Origin: a virus
Virus record (IMG/VR): IMGVR_UViG_3300021962_000316
Span: 1-35,463 of that record
Strand: one strand, 5' to 3'
Length of the DNA: 35,463 nucleotides
Part shown: positions 12,214 through 18,571 of the stretch, in pieces
Numbering within the stretch: position 1 is the first letter of the stretch
How the letters are laid out: each line of letters starts with the position of its first letter
The notes under the pieces: model-generated
Told to the model about the DNA's origin: nothing
The model's database searches: none
What the model saw: only the letters and a program-made list of their open reading frames with translations
Program-made: the position numbers and the translations under genes

Positions 12214-13321
12214 CCGGATATCCGAGCAATATGTTTGATGTAAAATATACATTAGCAAATCCAAACATATAATAATTGCCATTAGTATCGTCCCACGGCA
12301 CTTGCCCAGGGCCGTCATTAACTCCATCTTTAAAATTCGCATTTACGTTTGCTACAATATATTCTGTTCCGGCAAGTACTACACGGCTTACATTAGCTGT
12401 TAATGTAAGTGTTTCGGCAAAAGAAACTGACGGAGAATATTGGTAAAAATCAAGCGTGGTTCCTGTTGTCATTGCATTGATAATTACATTCTGCTGACTT
12501 TGTGTGGGATTATTTTGCGATCCCCCGCCCAAATAATAATTCAATCTACTTGTACTTTCAGTAGACCAATAATTGCTGAAAACAATTTGATTATTTGCAG
12601 TAAATATATCACTGCCCATATTCCGCCTGCCCCAGTGAACACTAGTAATTCCTATAGTATTACTAGTACCAGCTAATTGATAGTCTTCTCCCATAAACCA
12701 TTTATAAGTAACATTCGCGGGTGCTTGCTCAATTTGCACCGGCAATGAAGCTAATACGTTTGTTTTGTAATTGATATTTGCAAATCCAATCATATATCTT
12801 TCGCCGCCTGAACCTGTAACATATTCTCCAGGACCATCATTAACACCATCTAATAAATTAACATTCACATTTGCAATAATATAATCATTATTTAGTACAC
12901 TTAATAATGTTGCATTTTGTGTCAATGTTACTGTTTCTGCAAATCGTGTTGGTAGATAATCATAAAAATCAATTGTAGTTCCAGTAGTCATTGCATTGAC
13001 AAATACATTTACTTCAGCATTACTAAGAGTTTTTCTTCCGCCGCTAACAGTTCCGCTTAAATAACCATTCGCTCTACTAGCAACAGGCGCATAAAATGGG
13101 CGCTGAAAAATAATTTGATTATTGCCTGTCCAAATTGGAGTTTCGGGAGTGCTTAAATTTATACGACCCCAAGTAACACTGGACATTGTAATATTATTAT
13201 TTGTTCCAGACCAATCGTCACTTTCTCCCATAAACCATTTATAAGTAACATTATCAGGTACAGGTGATGCGCTTGGAATACTCCAATTTCCCGACATTAC
13301 TATTCCGCCAGATATTTCCAT
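12209..13321 (-). CDS. Tail-fibre-type protein with an internal duplication (370 aa)
   Basis: Two repeats of about 170-180 residues follow each other after the N-terminus MEISGGIVMSGNWSI. Each starts with NVTYKWFMGE, passes W-G-R and NNQI-x-F, an NAMTTGTT-x-DFY block and FAET-x-TLT, and ends with DGVNDGPG and a GFAN strand. Both are beta-rich. This is a duplicated domain of a structural, probably surface-exposed tail protein. Leader AAGGAAAAATAA is close to that of the 12179 gene. No named family recognised. Confidence 0.7.
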   Translation of the reverse strand: MEISGGIVMSGNWSIPSASPVPDNVTYKWFMGESDDWSGTNNNITMSSVTWGRINLSTPETPIWTGNNQIIFQRPFYAPVASRANGYLSGTVSGGRKTLSNAEVNVFVNAMTTGTTIDFYDYLPTRFAETVTLTQNATLLSVLNNDYIIANVNVNLLDGVNDGPGEYVTGSGGERYMIGFANINYKTNVLASLPVQIEQAPANVTYKWFMGEDYQLAGTSNTIGITSVHWGRRNMGSDIFTANNQIVFSNYWSTESTSRLNYYLGGGSQNNPTQSQQNVIINAMTTGTTLDFYQYSPSVSFAETLTLTANVSRVVLAGTEYIVANVNANFKDGVNDGPGQVPWDDTNGNYYMFGFANVYFTSNILLGYPA

Positions 13322-13331
13322 TTATTTTTCC

Positions 13332-14012
13332 TTAGAATGGGTCTAGAGCAGAACTTACAGCTCCACCGTTATTTATTATTGTGCGATTATTCTCTGAACT
13401 ATCTATTAAGAAATTATCGCTATTGAACATAGTATTTAACAATAAATCTGTGCCAGATATTGCTGTTAATTGAGAAGTTGCAGGAGTGAAGTTTCCAGTA
13501 TATACTTGAGAACCTTTAACATATCTAAAGTTACTTATATATCCAGTATACCCTTCATTTGACGCAAGAAGTCCTATCCATAATGTAGTACTACTTGTAG
13601 TTGGACCTGTGAATGTGCCTTGACTACTACCATCTAAATAAACTGTCCAAGTATTTGATGCAGATGGTCTTGTTACTGCAACATGGTGCCATGTATTTGT
13701 AGTTATAGTTGGCCCGTTAAAGATGACCGATCCAAACTGAGAAACATTTAAAGTTGTATTTGCAATATAAACAACAATACCGCCCGTACTACTACCACCG
13801 CTTCGTGTATTTAACATAGCATAATTTCCGTCACCGCTTGCAGTTGGATACGCCCACCATTCATATGCGACTGCATCCGTATTTGGTGCGGTCACAGTTG
13901 TAGACAAATACTGAGGAACTGTTCTGTCAAAGAACACACTGCCTGGTTCTGGTGGTGGCGGTTTGTTAAATTGCGCGCCCCCTGTAATAGTAACTCCGTT
14001 TATTGTAATCAT
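13332..14012 (-). CDS. LamG/concanavalin-like tail lectin (226 aa)
   Basis: Start chosen at ATG 14012 (MITINGVTITGGAQF); a longer frame to 14123 would lie inside the 40-aa gene upstream. The body has hallmarks of a LamG/concanavalin-type jellyroll: VAYEWWAYPT, NTWHHVAVTRPSASNTWTVY with LDGSSQG, and GYISNFRYVKGSQVYTGNF near the end. Such domains bind sugars or proteins. Similar segments recur in the truncated protein at the right edge. Preceded by a Pro-rich linker (NKPPPPEPGS). A host-surface-binding role is inferred. Confidence 0.8.
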   Translation of the reverse strand: MITINGVTITGGAQFNKPPPPEPGSVFFDRTVPQYLSTTVTAPNTDAVAYEWWAYPTASGDGNYAMLNTRSGGSSTGGIVVYIANTTLNVSQFGSVIFNGPTITTNTWHHVAVTRPSASNTWTVYLDGSSQGTFTGPTTSSTTLWIGLLASNEGYTGYISNFRYVKGSQVYTGNFTPATSQLTAISGTDLLLNTMFNSDNFLIDSSENNRTIINNGGAVSSALDPF

Positions 14013-14017
14013 TTTAG

Positions 14018-14140
14018 TTAAAAGTTTTGCATCGTTAATGAAGTACTTGTAGCAAGCACAGGCGTACCTACTGCTGGCAATTGATAGTTGTCTAAAAAGA
14101 CAACCCCTCCTAAGATTGTGCAATCATATGAATTTATCAT
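14018..14140 (-). CDS. Short tail-locus protein with N-terminal anchor motif (40 aa)
   Basis: A 40-residue frame beginning MINSYDCTILGGVVFLDNYQ; the I-L-G-G-V-V-F stretch resembles the I-T-G-G and V-S-F-G-G starts of neighbouring fibre proteins. It begins in an ATGA overlap with the GIY-YIG stop and ends 5 bases before ATG 14012. It could be a stand-alone anchor piece or a remnant of a longer fibre gene. It contains an 18-base perfect palindrome-like hairpin (14087-14104). Confidence 0.5.
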   Translation of the reverse strand: MINSYDCTILGGVVFLDNYQLPAVGTPVLATSTSLTMQNF

Positions 14141-14547
14141 CTCTGTGTTTCTTTTAAATTCTTGATATGAGTTTTATGCACTCGGCATTGCACTTGCCCA
14201 TTATAATATGCATCTGATTCTAAAACTCGTCTATCCATTTGTTCTCTTGCCTCTAGATAATTGCATAGTCCTTTGTTAGGACATATATGCAGTATCTCTC
14301 TTATAAATTTATCCGCGCCGTGTTTTTCTACATCAGCTTTAACTTCATCAGATGAAGACCAATAATCTCTCCAATCTGACTCTACTTTTAATCTTTTCTT
14401 TTTACCCTTAACTACTTTGGTCTTACGAAACCAGAATAGCTTTTTACCTATATACTTGCGCCCCGTGGCAGTATTAGTAATCAAGTACACATAACCATAT
14501 GCATCCTCAGGGATAACTTCTAATTCTTTATTATCGTATAACCACAT
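14137..14547 (-). CDS. GIY-YIG endonuclease (136 aa)
   Basis: Residues about 17-35 read YGYVYLITNTATGRKYIGKK, the GIY-YIG core (V-Y-L...Y-I-G). A basic Lys-rich stretch follows, then SDWRDYWSSSDEVKADV and a helix with NYLEAREQMDRRVL supplying a candidate catalytic Glu. This family includes phage seg-type and homing nucleases. It has its own late-type promoter at 14570-14577 and sits between nucleotide and tail genes, a common homing position. No second DNA-binding motif is obvious at the C-terminus. Confidence 0.8.
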   Translation of the reverse strand: MWLYDNKELEVIPEDAYGYVYLITNTATGRKYIGKKLFWFRKTKVVKGKKKRLKVESDWRDYWSSSDEVKADVEKHGADKFIREILHICPNKGLCNYLEAREQMDRRVLESDAYYNGQVQCRVHKTHIKNLKETQR

Positions 14548-14569
14548 CTAAATACCAATGTTAAATTAG

Positions 14570-14577
14570 TATTTATA
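14570..14577 (-). promoter_or_regulatory. T4-late-type promoter
   Basis: A perfect TATAAATA on the minus strand, 22 bases before ATG 14547 of the GIY-YIG gene. It overlaps the TAA stop of the 14573-14908 gene. T4 late transcription uses this box with a phage sigma factor. It marks the change from the nucleotide operon to the tail genes. Confidence 0.6.
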
Positions 14578-14908
14578 CGGTCTCCCAATAGTCGTTTCCA
14601 TCGGAAAAGTTATCACCCTCATCTCTTGGTGGAACAAAGAAATAATCATCTGGGTTGGTCATTATATCTTCAGCATCCTCTGCAAGGCCACCACTACCCA
14701 TAATGCCAGCTTTTTGTAGCATTCTGGATTGTATTGATTTTTTGTATCTGTGTTCCTCAGATTCTTCTCGTGCCATATACTCAGTTTGTTTTTCTGAGAA
14801 TACTTTCTTTTGCGCTTCATTCCATTGGCGGGAATTGGCACAAGCCCGAGAACAAAAAGTTCCGGGCTTGCTATGAGCAGTACCACATTTAGGACAAGTC
14901 TTCGTCAT
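14573..14908 (-). CDS. Zinc-binding protein (111 aa)
   Basis: The N-terminus MTKTCPKCGTAHSKPGTFCS with a following RAC gives C-x2-C...C-x3-C, a zinc-finger pattern. A basic helix (QWNEAQKKVFSEKQTEYM) and an acidic, Gly-rich tail follow. It starts within the last 20 bases of the 14889-15038 gene in another frame. Possibly a DNA- or RNA-binding factor; the exact family is not recognised. Confidence 0.75.
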   Translation of the reverse strand: MTKTCPKCGTAHSKPGTFCSRACANSRQWNEAQKKVFSEKQTEYMAREESEEHRYKKSIQSRMLQKAGIMGSGGLAEDAEDIMTNPDDYFFVPPRDEGDNFSDGNDYWETV

Positions 14909-15038
14909 CCTCTTCTTTATCTTCCACCTCTGCTCCGCAGAAAGGGCAGTTGGTTACTGTATAATAATCTTCGTCAAGTGTATGACTTATCTTGAAGAGT
15001 GCATCGCATTCGACGCATTCGTAGTTTTTTCTTGCCAT
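14889..15038 (-). CDS. Zinc-ribbon protein (49 aa)
   Basis: A 49-residue frame with YECVECDALF at the start and NCPFCGAE in the middle gives two C-x2-C knuckles about 20 residues apart, as in rubredoxin-like zinc ribbons. The tail is very acidic (EDKEEDDEDLS). It starts inside the cytidylyltransferase gene and ends inside the next Zn-finger gene. The two overlapping Zn proteins are likely translated together. Confidence 0.65.
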   Translation of the reverse strand: MARKNYECVECDALFKISHTLDEDYYTVTNCPFCGAEVEDKEEDDEDLS

Positions 15039-15478
15039 TGTGCTCCTCTTTTCTTAGCTTCTGCGTCAAATACTCGCTGACGTAAATCAGATGAGCTGAA
15101 GAAGTGATCTCGTTTATTGAAGTATAATTCTATTCCTCTTTTCATGCAAATATCTTTGCCCGTATATTCCGTATCTTTATATTCTTCGCCCAAGATGCGA
15201 ACATCAATAGGTAAAGCCATGAAGATATCTTCAAGTTCTTTTTCTGTAGAATATACTATAATCTCATCAACATGCTTGCACGCTGATACCTGAATCTGTC
15301 TTTCAATAATTGATTGGACAGGTTTATTTTTTGTTTCTCTATCAAGTGTTGGATCGACTTGAATCGCTGCAATTAAATAATCGCATTGACGCTTTGCTTC
15401 TTCCAACATAATTACATGACCCGCATGGAACAGGTCAAATGTAGAACAAGTTACTCCAATTTTCTTATTCGCACTCAT
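14987..15478 (-). CDS. Cytidylyltransferase-like nucleotidyltransferase (163 aa)
   Basis: STFDLFHAGHVIMLEEAKRQ holds the H-x-G-H nucleotide-binding motif (residues 18-21) of the glycerol-3-phosphate cytidylyltransferase-like family. The usual R-x-x-G-I-S-T-S signature seems replaced by FFSSSDLRQRV near residue 127. The enzyme would link a nucleotide to a small phosphate compound. The last 17 residues overlap the Zn-ribbon gene. Starts in an ATGA overlap with the dCMP deaminase gene. A role in surface-sugar or nucleotide metabolism is plausible; the substrate is unknown. Confidence 0.8.
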   Translation of the reverse strand: MSANKKIGVTCSTFDLFHAGHVIMLEEAKRQCDYLIAAIQVDPTLDRETKNKPVQSIIERQIQVSACKHVDEIIVYSTEKELEDIFMALPIDVRILGEEYKDTEYTGKDICMKRGIELYFNKRDHFFSSSDLRQRVFDAEAKKRGAQWQEKTTNASNAMHSSR

Positions 15479-15942
15479 ATTTTCTCCACTTCAATGTTAC
15501 ATTTATTTAAAAATTCTATACCTTCAGTATTTCTATAACTATTTCTATAAAATACTTTTTTAATGCCTGCTATATGTATAAGCTTTGCACAATCAAAACA
15601 CGGTGCATGGGTAATATACATTGTAGCACCTAACCCCGATTCATTAGATTGTGCTAGTTTGCCGATAGCATTCATTTCTGCATGAATAACCTCGGGCTTT
15701 GTCTTTGTACTAATAGTAGTTGTAGGATACTCAGGGCCACCCATGTCAATTATATATGTTGAATGTTCTTCAATTATATCTTCACAAGTATTATTCCAAC
15801 CAGCAGGAGTACCGTTGTATCCAATAGATATAATTCTATTATCTTTCTCAACAACAGCACCAACCTGTAATCTTTTAGCAGAGGATAATTTAGCATAGGT
15901 CTCTGCTACAATTATATGAGCATTATCAAATTTATTCGGCAT
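15475..15942 (-). CDS. dCMP deaminase (155 aa)
   Basis: HAE at residues 87-89 and APCFDCAK with Cys115 and Cys118 are the zinc-binding and catalytic motif of the cytidine/deoxycytidylate deaminase family. GYNGTPAGWNN near 41-51 is typical of dCMP deaminase and its substrate loop. It converts dCMP to dUMP, the substrate of ThyX. Start chosen at ATG 15942, where AAGGAAAATGG is a strong ribosome site; an upstream extension to 16029 would overlie the Zn-finger gene. Confidence 0.9.
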   Translation of the reverse strand: MPNKFDNAHIIVAETYAKLSSAKRLQVGAVVEKDNRIISIGYNGTPAGWNNTCEDIIEEHSTYIIDMGGPEYPTTTISTKTKPEVIHAEMNAIGKLAQSNESGLGATMYITHAPCFDCAKLIHIAGIKKVFYRNSYRNTEGIEFLNKCNIEVEKI

Positions 15943-16111
15943 TCCATTTTCCTTCGGGGCATTTTGTATTAGGCAATAATGTCTTTGCCCATATAGAGCA
16001 ACCACATTTATTACATACCTTAGCACCAATTATAGTAGTAAGGTGTTCACATTCATTACAAATATTTCTTCGTCTTTCGACAAAAGTTATTACTTTTCTA
16101 TCTTCACCCAT
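15932..16111 (-). CDS. Four-cysteine zinc-finger protein (59 aa)
   Basis: A 59-residue frame with ICNECEHL, KVCNKCGCSIWAKTLL and a C-terminal KCPEGKW. The same layout (C-x2-C, C-x2-C-x-C, K, C-P-x-x-x-W) recurs in the protein at 32032-32235, so the two are paralogues. Such small proteins are known in T4-type phages without firm function. It overlaps the HiPIP-like gene and the dCMP deaminase start. Confidence 0.7.
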   Translation of the reverse strand: MGEDRKVITFVERRRNICNECEHLTTIIGAKVCNKCGCSIWAKTLLPNTKCPEGKWNAE

Positions 16112-16302
16112 TTTTTACAATAATATTCTGGACGTACTTTAGCGTCCCAAGTTTTACAATACTTTGTGCCAGGTACATAAGCACCGCAGTTTGCACAATT
16201 CTTTTCACCCTTTGCTTTTTCATAAGCTGGTGGCAATTTTGCTGATATTAACGCACCATCAGCATAGTGTCTCGGTGCGATTACTTCTTTAAATGATTTC
16301 AT
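16090..16302 (-). CDS. HiPIP-like four-cysteine protein (70 aa)
   Basis: The C-terminal half carries CANCGAYVPGTKYC, then KTWDAKVRPEYYCKKW. The spacing C-x2-C-x9-C-x12-C closely follows high-potential iron-sulfur proteins, including the Val and the Y-C-x2-W end; the usual Gly before the aromatic is Tyr here. HiPIPs carry one 4Fe-4S cluster and shuttle single electrons. No signal peptide is seen, so it would stay in the cytoplasm. Its ATG is at 16302, overlapping the nrdB stop by 4 bases. It could instead bind zinc. Confidence 0.65.
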   Translation of the reverse strand: MKSFKEVIAPRHYADGALISAKLPPAYEKAKGEKNCANCGAYVPGTKYCKTWDAKVRPEYYCKKWVKIEK

Positions 16303-17291
16303 TTTTGTTTTGCCCAAACATCTTCCCAGTTACCTGTGTGCGCGGCTTTTGCGTAATCTGTTGCTCTATTCTCAAAGAAGTTTGTGTGAATAGGAGCGTT
16401 AATCATTTCCTCAACCCAAGGTAGCGGATTTCTTTTAACTTTCATAATACCCTTAAGACCAAGGCTAATAAGGCGACGATCAGTAATATAGCGGATGTAC
16501 TGTTTAACGTCATTAGCGTCCAAATTGTCCATAGGCCCCATAGCGAATGCCAGATCAATAAACCGGTCCTCGAGTAAAACCATTTGTTCAGCAATTGTAT
16601 ACAGTTGGCCTTTGAGGTCATCGTTCCAAATCTCCGGATTTTCTTGTATATATGTTCTGAATAATTTAATCATGGACTCACAATGCTGAGTCTCATCTAC
16701 AATAGACCAAGTAACAATTTGTCCCATGCCCTTCATCTTACCATGACGAGGGAAATTCAACAACATAATAAAAGAACTAAACAACTGCATACCTTCAGTA
16801 AATGCTGAGAAGATAGCAATATGCTTTGCTGTATTTTCTTTTGTAGTGTTTTGTTGAGATATATCCAAGACATAGTCATGCTTAGCTTTCATTTCCTCAT
16901 AAGCTAAAAACTCATTATACATTGTCTCGGGCAATCCCAATGTCTCAATCAAATGAGAATATGCTGCAATATGCAGAGCTTCGCGTGCTGCAAAGCCTAA
17001 TAGCATCATTCGTATTTCTGGCTGAGGAAAATAAGGAAGGTAGTTATTGACATACCCGCCAGCAACATCAATATCACCTTGTGTAAAGAATCTAAAGATG
17101 TGTGTTAAGAATTGTTTTTCTTCAGTCGTTAACTTCTTTTTCCAATCTTTAACATCTTCTACCATTGGTACTTCAGTATGCAACCAATGGGATTGCTCAT
17201 GCTTCAACCATGCGTCATACGCCCACGGGTAATTAAAGGGTTTGAAAGAATCTCGTGTATCTGTAAGATTCGATTTTGTCTTTTTAATCAT
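16299..17291 (-). CDS. nrdB: Ribonucleotide reductase small subunit, class I (330 aa)
   Basis: All metal ligands can be placed: Asp73, Glu104, His107, Glu166, Glu200 and His203, with the radical Tyr111. They line up with the E. coli NrdB residues by constant offsets (11, then 38). The protein supplies the tyrosyl radical for reduction of ribonucleotides together with NrdA. It starts in an 8-base overlap with the thioredoxin gene, so radical protein and reductant are coupled. Some segments are shorter than in E. coli. Confidence 0.95.
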   Translation of the reverse strand: MIKKTKSNLTDTRDSFKPFNYPWAYDAWLKHEQSHWLHTEVPMVEDVKDWKKKLTTEEKQFLTHIFRFFTQGDIDVAGGYVNNYLPYFPQPEIRMMLLGFAAREALHIAAYSHLIETLGLPETMYNEFLAYEEMKAKHDYVLDISQQNTTKENTAKHIAIFSAFTEGMQLFSSFIMLLNFPRHGKMKGMGQIVTWSIVDETQHCESMIKLFRTYIQENPEIWNDDLKGQLYTIAEQMVLLEDRFIDLAFAMGPMDNLDANDVKQYIRYITDRRLISLGLKGIMKVKRNPLPWVEEMINAPIHTNFFENRATDYAKAAHTGNWEDVWAKQK

Positions 17292-17532
17292 TGATGAACT
17301 CTTCTACTAAGTTTTTAGCTTTTACGCCTACCATCTTATTTAATACTTGACCATTCTCATCAAGTTTAACAAGTGTCGGCACTCCCCTGATACCATATTT
17401 CATTGCTAACGCTTCATTATCATCTATATCAACAACTTCAATAGGTACATTGGAATCAATGCCTTCCATAATACTTGCCAATGCTTTACATGGTTGGCAC
17501 CATGATGCTGTAAATCTTATTACTTTATTCAT
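17284..17532 (-). CDS. Thioredoxin/glutaredoxin-like protein (82 aa)
   Basis: ASWCQPCK (Cys12 and Cys15) is the active site of a short thioredoxin-fold protein, and GIRGVPTLV contains the cis-Pro. Ordinary thioredoxin is about 105 residues with WCGPC, so this is a short variant. GGAGAATAAAAAA precedes ATG 17532. Its position next to nrdB indicates that it is the dithiol reductant for the phage ribonucleotide reductase. It could also serve the Fe-S proteins nearby (inference). Confidence 0.9.
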   Translation of the reverse strand: MNKVIRFTASWCQPCKALASIMEGIDSNVPIEVVDIDDNEALAMKYGIRGVPTLVKLDENGQVLNKMVGVKAKNLVEEFIND

Positions 17533-17546
17533 TTTTTTATTCTCCG

Positions 17547-17870
17547 TTAAATCGAAAATGAAGAGCCACATCCGCAAGTTGATTGCGCATTTGGATTTGT
17601 TATTTTAAATTCAGATCCCTGTAGATCTTCCTTATAATCTATACTTGCACCTTGCAAATACTGCATACTCATTGCATCAATTAAAACTTTACAATCGCCC
17701 AAAGGCACCTCGAAGTCATCTTCGTTCATTATTTCATCAAAGGTAAATCCATAACTAAACCCAGAACATCCCCCACCCTGCACAAATGTTCTTAGTTTTA
17801 AATTAGGATTGCCCTCTTCTGCGAAAAGATCTAATATTTTTGCTTTTGCTGATTCTGTTATTGTTATCAT
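17547..17870 (-). CDS. erpA: A-type iron-sulfur carrier, ErpA type (107 aa)
   Basis: Cys35 in [11 protein letters not shown] and Cys99/Cys101 in [16 protein letters not shown] are the three cluster ligands of A-type carriers. The C-terminal block is nearly identical to that of bacterial ErpA, and an LQYL-like MSMQYLQG segment agrees. It receives an Fe-S cluster and delivers it to target proteins. ATG 17870 is in an ATGA overlap with the iscA stop. A GTG/TTG extension to 17897 is not supported. Confidence 0.9.
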   Translation of the reverse strand: MITITESAKAKILDLFAEEGNPNLKLRTFVQGGGCSGFSYGFTFDEIMNEDDFEVPLGDCKVLIDAMSMQYLQGASIDYKEDLQGSEFKITNPNAQSTCGCGSSFSI

Positions 17871-18193
17871 ACTCGAAAACTTTCTCCGCAACCACAACGG
17901 TCACGTTCATTTGGATTTTTAAAATCAAAGCCTTCATTGAGTCCATTTCGAACCCAATCCATTGTTAGTCCATTTAGATACACATCATTTTTTTTATTAA
18001 CAAGAATAACAAAGTCTTGCTGTCCATAATTAATACAGGTATTATCATAATTATAATTATCAACATATTCTAATGTGTATGCAAGTCCACTGCAACCAGT
18101 AGTCTTCACGCCCAATTGAATTCCAACTCCTTTGCCGCGTTTTTGAAGTAGAGTTTTAATTTTCTCGCGTGCTTTTTCAGTAAGCAAAATCAT
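17867..18193 (-). CDS. iscA: A-type iron-sulfur carrier, IscA type (108 aa)
   Basis: Cys34 in [16 protein letters not shown] and Cys100/Cys102 in [16 protein letters not shown] fit IscA, with the same spacing as E. coli IscA within one residue. The sequence differs clearly from the ErpA-type neighbour, so these are two distinct carriers rather than a fresh duplication. It overlaps the end of iscU by 17 bases, so IscU, IscA and ErpA are made from one message. Confidence 0.9.
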   Translation of the reverse strand: MILLTEKAREKIKTLLQKRGKGVGIQLGVKTTGCSGLAYTLEYVDNYNYDNTCINYGQQDFVILVNKKNDVYLNGLTMDWVRNGLNEGFDFKNPNERDRCGCGESFRV

Positions 18194-18569
18194 GTTTTTT
18201 TCTATAATCTTCTACTGCCGCTTTGATTGCATCTTCGGCAAGTATTGAGCAATGTATCTTTACTGGGGGCAATGCTAGTTCTTCGGCGATTTCGGAGTTT
18301 TTGATTGATCCGGCTTCGTCAAGGGTTTTTCCTTTGACCCATTCTGTAATGAGGCTCGAACTCGCAATAGCCGATCCGCAGCCATACGTTTTAAATTTTG
18401 CATCTGTAATAATACCTGTATCATTGTCAACCTTTATTTGTAGTTTCATTACATCGCCGCAAGCTGGCGCGCCAACCATACCAGTACCAATATCATTATC
18501 AGTCTTATCAAAAGATCCGACATTCCTGGGATTTTCATAGTGATCGATTACTTTATTTGAGTATGCCAT
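18177..18569 (-). CDS. iscU: Iron-sulfur cluster scaffold IscU (130 aa)
   Basis: Cys37 and Asp39 in GAPACGD, Cys64 in YGCGSAIASSS and His106-Cys107 are the cluster-binding set. LPPVK at residues 100-104 is the HscA-chaperone recognition motif. The positions differ from E. coli IscU by at most one residue. It assembles 2Fe-2S clusters using sulfur from IscS, which is not encoded here and must come from the host along with HscA/HscB. It follows nrdA after 2 bases. Confidence 0.95.
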   Translation of the reverse strand: MAYSNKVIDHYENPRNVGSFDKTDNDIGTGMVGAPACGDVMKLQIKVDNDTGIITDAKFKTYGCGSAIASSSLITEWVKGKTLDEAGSIKNSEIAEELALPPVKIHCSILAEDAIKAAVEDYRKKHDFAY

Positions 18570-18571
18570 GG

